Positions 39,033 to 48,140 of a DNA stretch of 48,221 nt are shown here, piece after piece. This DNA comes from Planctomycetaceae bacterium. Lineage in GTDB: Bacteria > Planctomycetota > Planctomycetia > Pirellulales > Pirellulaceae. Numbering within the stretch: the first letter of the stretch is position 1; each line of letters starts with the position of its first letter. The position numbers were made by a program, and so were the translations under genes. The stretch lies in NCBI GenBank assembly GCA_002709225.1, contig PAQH01000006.1, positions 25,245 through 73,465 on the forward strand, given 5' to 3'. The notes under the pieces are model-generated. The model had not been told where the DNA came from, searched no databases, and worked only from the letters and a program-made list of their open reading frames with translations.

Positions 39033-40259
39033 TTATGTGGTTTCTGTCGGGGTTGCGTCTGCCGGTTCTTCTCGCGGGTCCTCGACGCCGGTGACAATCT
39101 TCAGTTGCGGTAGCGCGCGTTTGAGTTCGGCACTACGTTCTTCTGTGATCTGAGTGGCTTCTAAGGTAAGGCGTCGCAGCGCTGTCAGTGCCTGGAGTTC
39201 ACCAAGGCCAGGGTCTCCGATCGAGGTTTGACTCAAGTCCAGATCGATCAGAGATGTCAACTGTCGGAGATGCATTCCAGCGGCATCGGAAATACGAGTT
39301 CGGCCCAGGAGCAACACACGCAATTGTTTCAAATGGCTGACATTTTGTACGCCCAGATCATTCGTCTGGCTGTCGGCCAAATTGAGCCATTGAAGATGCG
39401 GACATGAACTGAGCAATCTTTCTAACGTGGCACCCGTAATTGCGGTTTCACTCAAATTGAGGTCGCGTAGCTCGGGAAGTGCGGATCTGGGCCGAAATGT
39501 TTCATCGGAAATACCAGTCTTGCTCAGGTTGAGCATTCGGATCGATGGTATTTTCTCGACATTAAGTCCTGTCAATGCAGTGTTGGCACTGATATCAAAC
39601 GATCGCAAGGAGCTAGTTTGGGGGAATTTCAGGATGCCCGAAAGACGGGTATTGTGCAGTCGGAGTGATTTGAGACTTGCCAGTTTTGACAACGTGAGAA
39701 TGGCCTGGTTGGTTACTTGGGTTCCACTCAGATCGAGGTCGACCAGTGTGGCCATATTACCAATATGTCTCACCCCGGCGTCAGAAACCCGCGTGTCGTT
39801 CAAAAGCAGCACCTTGAGCGAATCAAGGCGAGCAACTGCTGCCAGCCCGCGGTCGTCGACTGGGCATTCAGACAATACAAGCCTTTCCAATTGAGACAGA
39901 CCCAGCAGATGTTCGGCACCAGTTCCCGTGACTTGTGTGCGTTGGAGAAAGAGATTCTTCAGATTGGGGAGGCGGTTTAGCGATGCCATCGCCTGGTCGC
40001 TGATTGGGCTGTCCGCGAGCCATAAATATTCCAAGTGGCGGAGTTTGGGTAGCCGCAAGAGAAGTTCATCGGTGACTTTCGTCTTATTTGCGACGATCCG
40101 CGTGACTTGCCCTTTTTCATTGCGGTGAATCTCCGCGGGGTTAAGCCCTAGCTCGTCGATCGGCGTGGTTGTAAGCAACAATTGAAAATCGCTGGCGAAC
40201 CAGCCCACCACCGCAGCCGCTAAGAGTAAAGCGAGCAGAATGGACCCTGCACGTTTCAT
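39033..40259 (-). CDS. leucine-rich repeat protein with membrane anchor
   Basis: A protein of about 408 residues. One N-terminal hydrophobic segment ('ILLALLLAAAVVGWFAS') is followed by about 12 to 13 leucine-rich repeats of 23-24 residues ('LRHLEYLWLADSPISDQAM', 'LDSLKVLLLNDTRVSDAGV', 'LVDLDLSGTQVTNQAI' and so on). The repeat unit 'L-x-x-L-x-L-x-x-T-x-I-T/S-D-x-G' is the bacterial type that planctomycetes carry in numbers. The C-terminus is Glu/Thr-rich. It is probably a periplasmic binding protein. ATG 40259 has AAGGTG upstream. The upstream gene on the same strand is the tandem hydrolase; the gap of 149 bp holds a pair of 9-bp direct repeats. Its partner is unknown. Confidence 0.85.
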   Translation of the reverse strand: MKRAGSILLALLLAAAVVGWFASDFQLLLTTTPIDELGLNPAEIHRNEKGQVTRIVANKTKVTDELLLRLPKLRHLEYLWLADSPISDQAMASLNRLPNLKNLFLQRTQVTGTGAEHLLGLSQLERLVLSECPVDDRGLAAVARLDSLKVLLLNDTRVSDAGVRHIGNMATLVDLDLSGTQVTNQAILTLSKLASLKSLRLHNTRLSGILKFPQTSSLRSFDISANTALTGLNVEKIPSIRMLNLSKTGISDETFRPRSALPELRDLNLSETAITGATLERLLSSCPHLQWLNLADSQTNDLGVQNVSHLKQLRVLLLGRTRISDAAGMHLRQLTSLIDLDLSQTSIGDPGLGELQALTALRRLTLEATQITEERSAELKRALPQLKIVTGVEDPREEPADATPTETT

Positions 40260-40353
40260 GTCTGTCACCTTGGAGCGAGCCAATTGGGAACGTCAGCGCG
40301 GCTGCTTTCAGGTTGCGATACTTGAAAGTTTGACGAGGGCTGACACGGTTCTC

Positions 40354-40381
40354 GTACGGACTTGAATCTCTGGTACGGACT
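40354..40381. repeat. 9-bp direct repeat, 19-bp period
   Basis: GTACGGACT occurs at 40354-40362 and 40373-40381, between the hydrolase and LRR genes, just upstream of the LRR start. Spacing near two helical turns fits a protein-binding site but may be chance. Confidence 0.3.
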
Positions 40382-40408
40382 CGAGGGCACTACATGAGAG
40401 CGTGAAGG

Positions 40409-42490
40409 TCAGGTTGCCTCTGCTCCCCACGCGTCAATTATACGAAGTTGTTTGGATGCCAGGTTTCGGTAGCAGTCAGGCAAATCAAACTGTGATAGTA
40501 CACCAGGCAGTAATGTTGCCAAGGGCCAGTTGTAATACTCGGACTCGGCGATGTCGGAATACGCGGTTAGGGCATGCTTGAGCGTGACTTGCCGAACGGA
40601 TGGAGTCAGGACCGCAGCGAAAGTTGCTGCCAGGGCTCCCCAGCCGTTTCCGATCAGATGCACCTCACGATGGCCGAGAAAAGTCAGCCACTCGACGACC
40701 CGCAAGACATCGAAGGTTTTTTGGCCGAGATAAGGGCGGTCTAACATGAGACTGTGAATGGCGTAGAAATAATCGCTGCCGTAAGGACTGTGAAAGGACC
40801 CGGGGCTACACGTTCCTGGCAGAGATTCGCCGATTCCCCGCACGTCACAGGTGTAGAACGCCTGGTTCGGGTTGGCTGCGATGGTTTCCTTGATCAGGGG
40901 TTCCTTACGCAACTCCTGGTCACTTGAGAGGTGGGCAATGTACAGTGCAGCAGGTTGGTTTGTGCGCGGTGGGCGCGACTGCCAGCGTTCTTTTGTCAGT
41001 CGGTAGACGACGGCTTGGATATCCCTTTCGGTTTCGATACCGTAAGCAATGGCATGTGGGGCGGGGTAACCGCGGCTGCCGAGGTGTCGCCAGATCCGAT
41101 ATTCTGGTGGTGGACTAGTCCGGGCCGGCAATTTGAGCACCTCTCGGACGGCTTTGATAAGTGCGATGCCATCGATCGGCTTACGTGTCGCTCGCCATTT
41201 TCTCGAGGTTTCCCGTGTGAAACCAAATACGGTTCGAGTTGCGTTGAGGGCCGCGACCTGGCCTGTGGCGGTGCACTGCAAGTCTTCGTCTTTTTCGATA
41301 GTTGGTTCTGGTTCCTGAGGCGAACGCTTGTTGTCCGTAGAACGGTGGAACCAGGCGTACATGGCTTCACGATTTTCTTTTGAAAAACCGTGCGTTGTGG
41401 GGCCGACAAAGAGACCGGTATTCTCCTCCGCGTCGAGCAGTCGATAGAGTTGCTGCAGACGCTGGGACGCTGCTTCACTCCCGCGGACGTCAAAGTAATC
41501 GCGTTCTTTCGCCAGGATCATTGTGGGCTTCGGTGCCATTGCCGCCAGGAAGTCCTCGTGATCCAATCCCAAAGCAAGTGCGCGGGGAGGACACTGCTCG
41601 GTGTCGGCAGGTAATTCGTTTTCGAGATTGTGTCGAAAAGTCGTGACGAAACAGGATGGGGCGGCCATTGTCCAACGCGGTTCCAGCCCACACAGCCACG
41701 TGGTCATGGTCCCCCCACCCGAGTTCCCAGTCACTCCGAGATGTTTGGAATCGACTTCTTTGCGGGTGAGTAAGTAGTCTAGCGCACGTATGCCGTCCCA
41801 GGCTCTCCAGCTACCGAAGAATTGCCCTACCAGAAATTGCTGGTTGCCGGCGTAGAGATGTTCACGCGTTCCTGGCCGCAGGCGTGGCTGACCGTTCTCG
41901 TCGACATATTGCAGCCGTTCTCCCTGACCAATGGGGTCGTAGAGCAGGCAGGCATAACCCTGCTTGGCCAAACCTTGTGCGAAGGCCTGGTACGCCGGTT
42001 CGGCCTTCCCGTTGCTGGAATGACCGCAAGTGCCCACAACTCCAGGAACGGGTTGGCTGGTTTCTGGAGGTAAATACAGATTGGCGGTCACCGGGAAACC
42101 AGGCCGGCTTTCAAAGATCACCTTTTCGATGCGGTGCGTCGGCCGCATGAGAACCCCGGTCACTCTCGCTTTGAGCGGTGTACGCGCAGGAAAAGGGCCA
42201 AAGCAGAGTCGGATTTTTTCACGGACCTGGCGAACGTAATTTTCGGCATCCGAGCGGTTTTTGAGGTTCTGTTTGATGCGATGGTTGCGTTGTTCCAGTT
42301 CTCGTACTTGCCGTACGAAGAACTGATGGACCATGCGCGGAAACCGATTTAACGGAGTGCTTGGTTCTGCCGCGACGCCCGGTTGTGTCTGTGCAGTCAT
42401 CCACGCCAGAAGTGGCATGCCACTCAAATGCAAGAGTTGCCTGCGGTCCGTTGTGAGCGGTTGCGAAACCCTATCCATAGTCTGGTTCAT
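40409..42490 (-). CDS. Tat-exported tandem alpha/beta hydrolase
   Basis: A 693-residue protein with a Tat-like signal ('TDRRQLLHLSGMPLLAW') and two alpha/beta-hydrolase domains. The first (about 95-385) resembles acetyl-xylan esterases: nucleophile elbow GNSGGG with Ser257, acid Asp334 in 'ERDYFDVRG' and His367 in 'PTTHGFS'. 'LYDPIGQGER' and 'FFGSWRAWDGIRALDYL' fit that family. The second domain (about 430-690) has the equivalent elbow 'HLIGNGWGAL' but glycine (616) where serine should be, so it is probably inactive. It may bind sugar or stabilise the first. A deacetylase of plant or algal polysaccharides is a likely role. Start ATG 42490. It is 87 bp downstream of the FAD oxidoreductase gene on the same strand. 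Confidence 0.82.
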   Translation of the reverse strand: MNQTMDRVSQPLTTDRRQLLHLSGMPLLAWMTAQTQPGVAAEPSTPLNRFPRMVHQFFVRQVRELEQRNHRIKQNLKNRSDAENYVRQVREKIRLCFGPFPARTPLKARVTGVLMRPTHRIEKVIFESRPGFPVTANLYLPPETSQPVPGVVGTCGHSSNGKAEPAYQAFAQGLAKQGYACLLYDPIGQGERLQYVDENGQPRLRPGTREHLYAGNQQFLVGQFFGSWRAWDGIRALDYLLTRKEVDSKHLGVTGNSGGGTMTTWLCGLEPRWTMAAPSCFVTTFRHNLENELPADTEQCPPRALALGLDHEDFLAAMAPKPTMILAKERDYFDVRGSEAASQRLQQLYRLLDAEENTGLFVGPTTHGFSKENREAMYAWFHRSTDNKRSPQEPEPTIEKDEDLQCTATGQVAALNATRTVFGFTRETSRKWRATRKPIDGIALIKAVREVLKLPARTSPPPEYRIWRHLGSRGYPAPHAIAYGIETERDIQAVVYRLTKERWQSRPPRTNQPAALYIAHLSSDQELRKEPLIKETIAANPNQAFYTCDVRGIGESLPGTCSPGSFHSPYGSDYFYAIHSLMLDRPYLGQKTFDVLRVVEWLTFLGHREVHLIGNGWGALAATFAAVLTPSVRQVTLKHALTAYSDIAESEYYNWPLATLLPGVLSQFDLPDCYRNLASKQLRIIDAWGAEAT

Positions 42491-42577
42491 GATCGGAATG
42501 ATTGCTTTGTATTGAGGTCCGGCAATTTGAACGGGCTCAGTGTTGCCACTCCAGGGGTCGGTGTCAGCGAGATTCTG

Positions 42578-44155
42578 TCAATTCAATCCCAAGTCCGTGC
42601 GCAGCACTTGGACACAATTGTAGCCGGGAAGTCCCGTAATGTTTCCGCCTGGATGGCAACTGGAACCACAAAGATATAAACCAGGCAAATGGCCCCGATA
42701 GTGCCCGGCTCCTGGAAAGGGGCGGTGATAACCGGTTTGCCCCCGATCAAAAGAACCCACCAGCAAGTCTCCGCGACGCATGTTGACTAGGGACCGCTCG
42801 GTGTCGAGCGGGCTTTGTGTGAACCACTGATCGGCGGAGGCGGACAGGTTGGGCGCATAGCTTCGCCAGTCTTGCAGCAACTTCTCTCCGTGCTCGCGTT
42901 TGACTTGGTCCCAGTGCCCCGCCTCGGTGTGCAGCTTGTAGGGAAGTTTTTCCCACATGAAGGCTGTGTGTTTGCCGGATGGCGCTTGTGACGGGTCGAA
43001 TCGGGTGGGGCAGGATCCCCACATGACGCTAGGAGGAAATGTGCCGGTTTCGTGGTGCAATAGGATCTCGTGGAATTGTTCGACACGGTCGAGACCTAGG
43101 ATGACCATTAGTGCGTCAGCGAGCTGCGGTGTATACTCAGCGGCCCGGTAACAAGGAGGTTCGTCAAGGTTGACGTAGAGCGCAAAGAGTGGTGCCAGCA
43201 GGTTGTAGTGGTATTGTTTGGCGAGCTGCTTCCATTGCTGAGGGACGTAACGCGCGTCGAGTAGCTCGAGGAAAGTTTGCTGAGGATTCAGACTCGAGAC
43301 GACGACGTTCGCGCGTAGCAGATCGCCGTCTTCTGTTTCGACGCCGGTGATGCGGCCCGCTTCCACGCAGATCTTTCGCGGCGCGGTATTCAATTCGATG
43401 CTGCCGCCGGTTTCACGGACTGCGCGGGCCAGTGCGCGCGCCAGTTGCCGGGAGCCACCCACGCACATTTGTGCGAAGCGGTCAGCTGCCAATAACGAGG
43501 GAATGTGGTGCCCAAAACCAGGCAGTCGTAAGTCGACTTCTCGTAACCCGTTGAAAAACAGCAGCGCCGCCTTGACGGTGGGATGCTCAAATTCCCGCTC
43601 CACAAATTCCAGTGGCGAGAGCTGGCTGGTCGACAGCAGCAACCGTCCGTCGTCCGTTTTCTCTAACTGGCGACGTCGGACGTCAGGTGCCAGTGGTGGT
43701 TGCTGGGATTCTGGAATCAGGATGTCTCGGACGATCGATTGAAATCGTTCTTGCCAGCGGCGCAAGGTGTCTGCGTCTTGCGGACTGATTTCGGCAAACG
43801 AGTCAATTGTCCGATCGATGTCTTTCCACCATTGGATGGAGCGGCCGTTAGGGCAGATGAGTGCCACATTGAGATCGGGTTCTATGTAGTGGGCTCCGCG
43901 TTCCTGCAGTTCCAGATCTTGGTACCAGGGTTGCGTGGTAACGCCGCGATGGAAAAAGGAGTGGGTGTTGTGCCAGAATCCGGATGCCGCCGGAAATTCG
44001 ATTGTAGTTAGGCCGCCACCCAGCGTTGGGCGGCGCTCCAAACAGATCGTGCGGAGGCCTGCCTGTCCGAGGTAGGCCTGGAGAATCAGACCATTGTGGC
44101 CAGCGCCGAGCACGATAGCGTCATAGGGTTTGGTCACGGTCGGTGCCCTTCGCAT
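42578..44155 (-). CDS. NAD(P)/FAD-dependent oxidoreductase, phytoene desaturase-like
   Basis: A 525-residue flavoprotein. The N-terminal dinucleotide fold has 'DAIVLGAGHNGLILQAYLGQAGL' with GAGHNG, followed by 'ERRPTLGGGLTT', typical of the COG1233 family (carotenoid desaturases, CrtI-type and PYROXD2-like proteins). The C-terminal FAD motif is 'GLYLCGSSCHPGGNITGLPGYN'. 'FWHNTHSFFHRGV' and 'FVGGSRQLARALARAVRETGGSIEL' are consistent with the amine-oxidase-like substrate domain ('CVGGSRQLARAL' here). The substrate is unknown. ATG 44155 lies 9 bp after the stop of the TPP enzyme gene, so the two are co-transcribed. No carotenoid gene is adjacent, which argues against a pigment role. Confidence 0.88.
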   Translation of the reverse strand: MRRAPTVTKPYDAIVLGAGHNGLILQAYLGQAGLRTICLERRPTLGGGLTTIEFPAASGFWHNTHSFFHRGVTTQPWYQDLELQERGAHYIEPDLNVALICPNGRSIQWWKDIDRTIDSFAEISPQDADTLRRWQERFQSIVRDILIPESQQPPLAPDVRRRQLEKTDDGRLLLSTSQLSPLEFVEREFEHPTVKAALLFFNGLREVDLRLPGFGHHIPSLLAADRFAQMCVGGSRQLARALARAVRETGGSIELNTAPRKICVEAGRITGVETEDGDLLRANVVVSSLNPQQTFLELLDARYVPQQWKQLAKQYHYNLLAPLFALYVNLDEPPCYRAAEYTPQLADALMVILGLDRVEQFHEILLHHETGTFPPSVMWGSCPTRFDPSQAPSGKHTAFMWEKLPYKLHTEAGHWDQVKREHGEKLLQDWRSYAPNLSASADQWFTQSPLDTERSLVNMRRGDLLVGSFDRGQTGYHRPFPGAGHYRGHLPGLYLCGSSCHPGGNITGLPGYNCVQVLRTDLGLN

Positions 44156-44164
44156 CCGCCGGCT

Positions 44165-45829
44165 TTATGCCCAGGCGGCTGGAGCCAAAGCCGTGACATC
44201 GCTGAGGATGTCAACGACAGCCGCCCGCCCACTTGCCAGAGCTCTTTCCAGTGCAGCGGGAATTTCGTCCGGAGATGCAACCTGTTCCGCGTGACAGCCC
44301 ATCGCAGCAGCTAGTTGGGCCAGGTTTTGAGACCGGAATTGCCACATCTCCAGTCCGGTTTCTTGTTTGCCTCCGTAGGCTTCGTCGAAGATCTCCGTTT
44401 CCTGGCTTAACGCCTGGTTGTTGTTGATGACGACGATGATTGGAATGTTGTACCGCAGCGCGGTTTCCAGTTCGGCGAAGTGGTAGTAAAAACCACCGTC
44501 TCCGGTGAAACAGACCACGGGCCGATCGGGACAAGCGCAGCGGGCACCGATCGCGGCGGGCAAGCCCCACCCGAGAGAGCCCGCCGCACGTAGATACATT
44601 TGGCGTGAATTGGTCAATTCAATGTGGGTTCCGGTCCAGATACCCGCATGCCCGGTATCTGATACGAGAATCGCATTGTCCGGGAGCCAATCCTGGACCT
44701 CGCGGCAGATTCGCTCGGGGCGCATCGGGGTCTGATTTGAGTTGCACAGCGCGGCGACTTCGGCACGCCACGCAGAGATGCGCTGGTCAATCCACTCCTG
44801 CCATTGAGGACGCCCCGAGTGTGGAGTGGCGGCTGTCAGCAATTGGCGCAGGGCTGTCTTCGCATCAGCGCACAGCGAGACTACGTTCGGATAGTTGCGG
44901 CCGAGTTCTTCGCCCTCGATGTCCAGTTGTATGACCCTGGTGCCCGTGCGTGGAATCTGCCAGTGATTGGTTACCTGACTGCCGGTGTGGCTGCCGATAA
45001 AAAAGACCAGGTCGGCTGCCGCGACGATTTGGTTGGTGCAGCTGCGGCTGTAAAGTCCTACGACACCCGCTGCCAGCGGATGGTTCTCGGGAATCGTTCC
45101 CTTGGCGTTCAGGGAAGTGGCAACCGGGAGGGCAAGTTTTTCGGCGAGCGCCACCACTTCTTCTTGCGCGCCGGAGGACGCGACACCCCCACCGGCAACC
45201 ACCATTGGCTTTTCCGCTGCTGCCAAGACTTCTAGAGCACGCTGTACTTCTTCGGCGTCGGCTTGGGGGCGGACCGCAGGAAACTGGCCGAACTGAGGTT
45301 CGAAGATGCCGTCGAGTTCCGCTTCACCTTCAATGGCCTGACCAAAATTCCCGCCAATTTCTAAATGGACCGGCTGCGGGCAACCTGCCGTTGCTGCGCG
45401 AAACGCCTGCCGCAGTAAATCGGGTAATCGTTCGGGGATATCGACCTGGGCGCTCGATTTTGTCATTGGTTGAAAGAGGGGGTAATCGTCGATCTCCTGG
45501 TAGACGTATCGATGCTTACCTTGCGGCGTGCGTCCCGCGCTGATGGCAATAACCGGAGAGCAAGCCAGCCAGGGATCGCGTAGGCCTGCCGCTAGGTTTG
45601 CCGCGCCAATTGTCTGCGACATCGCAATGCCGGGCCGGTGACTGGCCCGCGCGTACCCGTCCGCCATGTAGACTGCGGCTTTTTCGGTATGGGTCATGAC
45701 ACGCGTGATCGGCCGGCCTTCCATTTCGGCCAAAGCTGGCGTCACGATGGTGGGGACAAAAAACAGATGAGTGACACCGTAGGCCTCCATCGCTTCGGCA
45801 AAATATCTAGATCCGGTCATGCGCGGCAT
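44165..45829 (-). CDS. thiamine-pyrophosphate enzyme, acetolactate synthase-like
   Basis: A 554-residue TPP-dependent enzyme with the usual three domains. The catalytic glutamate is Glu49 ('MTHTEKAAVYMADGYAR'). The central domain carries 'PMVVAGGGV' (about 208-216). The TPP-Mg site is GDGGF (443-447) with NN at 469-470. The length and domain order fit acetolactate synthase, benzoylformate decarboxylase, oxalyl-CoA decarboxylase and related families. It lacks an adjacent small subunit (ilvN), so a biosynthetic IlvB is unlikely. GGGAG lies about 8 bp before ATG 45829. It forms an operon with the FAD oxidoreductase gene (9-bp gap). The joint substrate is unknown; an alpha-keto acid degraded by oxidative decarboxylation is one possibility. 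Confidence 0.88.
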   Translation of the reverse strand: MPRMTGSRYFAEAMEAYGVTHLFFVPTIVTPALAEMEGRPITRVMTHTEKAAVYMADGYARASHRPGIAMSQTIGAANLAAGLRDPWLACSPVIAISAGRTPQGKHRYVYQEIDDYPLFQPMTKSSAQVDIPERLPDLLRQAFRAATAGCPQPVHLEIGGNFGQAIEGEAELDGIFEPQFGQFPAVRPQADAEEVQRALEVLAAAEKPMVVAGGGVASSGAQEEVVALAEKLALPVATSLNAKGTIPENHPLAAGVVGLYSRSCTNQIVAAADLVFFIGSHTGSQVTNHWQIPRTGTRVIQLDIEGEELGRNYPNVVSLCADAKTALRQLLTAATPHSGRPQWQEWIDQRISAWRAEVAALCNSNQTPMRPERICREVQDWLPDNAILVSDTGHAGIWTGTHIELTNSRQMYLRAAGSLGWGLPAAIGARCACPDRPVVCFTGDGGFYYHFAELETALRYNIPIIVVINNNQALSQETEIFDEAYGGKQETGLEMWQFRSQNLAQLAAAMGCHAEQVASPDEIPAALERALASGRAAVVDILSDVTALAPAAWA

Positions 45830-46077
45830 GCGAACTCTCCCGGTGATTGGTGAATTTCACGCTCTCAAGGTAGAGAACCGGTTGACCCTGCTCAAGACAA
45901 CAGCACGATTCATATCATAAGCGCAGCCTGGCCGATACGAGCCGCCACCGGCCGGCGGTGCCCACCGGGTGTGTGGGCCTGAGGCAGCGAAGCTTGCCGC
46001 GTGACTCACTACGGGTAGACGCTGTTGGCCGGCAGCTGGCGGGCACGCCGTTTCGGTTCCTTGGTTCAGGGCCTATC

Positions 46078-47928
46078 ATGGGTTGTATGACAACCGTGGA
46101 TTACGAATTTGATGTGTTGGTCGTGGGTGCGGGCCATGCTGGCACCGAAGCGGCTTTGGCAGCGGCCCGCCTGGGCGCCCATACCGCCCTGTTGACCACC
46201 AATCTAGATACGGTGGGGCAGATGAGCTGCAATCCTGCCATTGGGGGGGTGGGGAAGGGGCAGATCGTCCGCGAAATCGATGCGTTGGGTGGTGCCATGG
46301 GGCGCGCCATCGATGCCACAGGTCTGCAGTTTCGCTTGCTGAACCGGCGCAAGGGGCCGGCCATGCATAGCCCCCGTGCCCAGGCCGACAAACGTGCCTA
46401 TCAGGTGGAGATCAAACGTTTGGTGGAGTCGCAGGAGAACTTGCAACTTCGCCAAGAGGTCGTCGAGGATTTGATTACTGAGCAGGAAGGCGAGAGAGAG
46501 AGAATCAGGGGGTTGCGCGTACGGGGTGATGCGGTCTACCGTGCACCGGCAATCATTCTCACAACAGGCACTTTCTTACAGGCGTTAATGCACACTGGTG
46601 AGGCCAGGACTCCAGGTGGACGTGCCGGTGAAGGCACGACAGCGGGAATTAGCGGCGCATTGCGGCGTATGGGGTTTCGCCTGGAACGGTTCAAGACGGG
46701 GACACCACCGCGACTTAGTGGACGCACCATCGACTTTGAACGGACGGAACGGCAGCCTGGTGACGATCAGCCCTCTCCTTTCTCGTTTCTAACCGATCAG
46801 ATTTCAGTAGAGCAATTGCCTTGTTGGATTACACACACGACGCCGCAAGTCCACGAACTGATTCGGCAGAATTTGGCGCGAGCGCCGATGTATAGCGGAC
46901 AGATTCAGACGCGCGGGCCTCGCTACTGTCCGTCGATTGAAGACAAGGTCGTCCGCTTCGCTGAGAAAGAACAGCACCAGGTGTTCTTGGAGCCCGAGGG
47001 GTGGAAAACGCACGAAGTCTACGTCAACGGGATCTCGACAAGTTTGCCACGTGATGTTCAGGATGCGATGTTTCGGCTGATGCCCGGGTTAGAACAGGCC
47101 CAGATCATGCGTTACGGTTATGCCGTGGAGTATGACTACTGTCCGCCGGAGCAACTGCAGCCGTCGCTGGAAACCAAATCGGTTGGAGGACTGTATTTTG
47201 CTGGACAGATCAATGGTACGACGGGTTATGAAGAGGCGGGTGCGCAAGGTTTGATCGCCGGCACCAATGCTGTGTTGAGATTACGTCAGGAATCTCCTTT
47301 GATCTTGCGACGAGACCAGGCGTACATCGGCGTCCTCATTGATGATCTGGTGACCCGAGGGGTCGACGAGCCCTACCGGATGTTTACAAGTCGCGCCGAG
47401 TTTCGGTTGCTGCTGAGGCAAGATAACGCCGACCGGCGGCTGACGCCGCTGGCCAGCAAGTTAGGGTTGGTCGACGCGCAGCGCAACGCTCGGCTGGTTA
47501 CCAAAGAGGCGGAAGTCGACCGAGTGGGTGCTATTTTGGCGACCCAGCGGTTTCAGGGGGTCACGTTGGCAAAGTATCTCAGGCGCCCTGCGATCGAATG
47601 GCCAGACATCGTAGAGATTCGGTCTGATTTGGCGGATGTGCCACGAGAAATCGTTCAGCAAGTGGTCTATGACGTGAAGTACTCCGGCTACATCTTTCGG
47701 CAGCAACAGCAGGTTTCTCGCCAGCAACGGCTAGCGGATAAGCGGATTCCGGGAGATCTCCAGTACCAGGAGATTCCACATTTGCGTGGTGAGGCGCGCC
47801 AAAAGCTGCATCAGATCCGTCCCGTCACACTGGACCAGGCGAGCCGGATCAGCGGGATCACGCCCGCGGATGTAGCACTCTTGCTGGCTCATCTTGAGGG
47901 GCGCCGGCGCAGCCGCGACCGAGGTTGA
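46078..47928 (+). CDS. mnmG: tRNA uridine-5-carboxymethylaminomethyl modification enzyme MnmG (GidA)
   Basis: The FAD protein that works with MnmE to place carboxymethylaminomethyl groups on U34 of tRNAs. The protein has 616 residues. 'DVLVVGAGHAGTEAALAAARLG' is the FAD loop, followed by 'MSCNPAIGGVGKGQIVREIDALGG', 'FRLLNRRKGPAMHSPRAQADK', 'LTTGTFLQALMH', 'RFKTGTPPRL', 'YCPSIEDKVVRF' and 'FAGQINGTTGYEEAGAQGLIAGTNA'. 'YRMFTSRAEFRLLLRQDNAD' and the helical C-terminus ('ISGITPADVALLLAHLEGRR') are also typical. Both conserved cysteine-containing segments are present. ATG 46078 has AGGG 7 bp upstream; ATG 46087 is the alternative and 45958 would be too long. It is divergent from the TPP gene. mnmE is not in the window. 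Confidence 0.97.
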   Translation: MGCMTTVDYEFDVLVVGAGHAGTEAALAAARLGAHTALLTTNLDTVGQMSCNPAIGGVGKGQIVREIDALGGAMGRAIDATGLQFRLLNRRKGPAMHSPRAQADKRAYQVEIKRLVESQENLQLRQEVVEDLITEQEGERERIRGLRVRGDAVYRAPAIILTTGTFLQALMHTGEARTPGGRAGEGTTAGISGALRRMGFRLERFKTGTPPRLSGRTIDFERTERQPGDDQPSPFSFLTDQISVEQLPCWITHTTPQVHELIRQNLARAPMYSGQIQTRGPRYCPSIEDKVVRFAEKEQHQVFLEPEGWKTHEVYVNGISTSLPRDVQDAMFRLMPGLEQAQIMRYGYAVEYDYCPPEQLQPSLETKSVGGLYFAGQINGTTGYEEAGAQGLIAGTNAVLRLRQESPLILRRDQAYIGVLIDDLVTRGVDEPYRMFTSRAEFRLLLRQDNADRRLTPLASKLGLVDAQRNARLVTKEAEVDRVGAILATQRFQGVTLAKYLRRPAIEWPDIVEIRSDLADVPREIVQQVVYDVKYSGYIFRQQQQVSRQQRLADKRIPGDLQYQEIPHLRGEARQKLHQIRPVTLDQASRISGITPADVALLLAHLEGRRRSRDRG

Positions 47929-48028
47929 AAGGCCCGACTGCCGCCGCGAGAGGGTAAACCGTGCGCGATTATGCGGGAAAGATGCCTGAGGTCCGGATGT
48001 CAGGGAGATCTGTAGGGATTTGATAATC

Positions 48029-48056
48029 TTGACGCATCGGACAGGATGGGTATAAT
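48029..48056 (+). promoter_or_regulatory. strong sigma70-like promoter near right edge
   Basis: TTGACG (48029-48034) and TATAAT (48051-48056) are 16 bp apart, matching the consensus at five and six positions. Transcription would start near 48063 and read toward the window end. An unfinished leader follows, with GGAGG at 48203-48207 as a possible ribosome site of a gene outside the window. The gap 47929-48221 holds no other feature except the repeat below. Confidence 0.7.
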
Positions 48057-48123
48057 CCCCGGCGTCCGGTAAGATCGGTAATTTGGTTAGAACATCGATT
48101 GCCGCCGCGATTAGGTAGAGTCA

Positions 48124-48140
48124 GTAAACTGTTGGTTTAC
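48124..48140. promoter_or_regulatory. inverted repeat in the leader after the edge promoter
   Basis: GTAAAC-TGTTG-GTTTAC is a perfect 6-bp inverted repeat about 60 bp after the predicted transcription start. It may be an operator or a small leader hairpin. Confidence 0.35.

Noticed and set aside
44165..45829. Acetolactate synthase large subunit IlvB of branched-chain synthesis
   Set aside because: No ilvN or ilvC neighbours; the operon partner is a flavoprotein. Only the superfamily can be stated.
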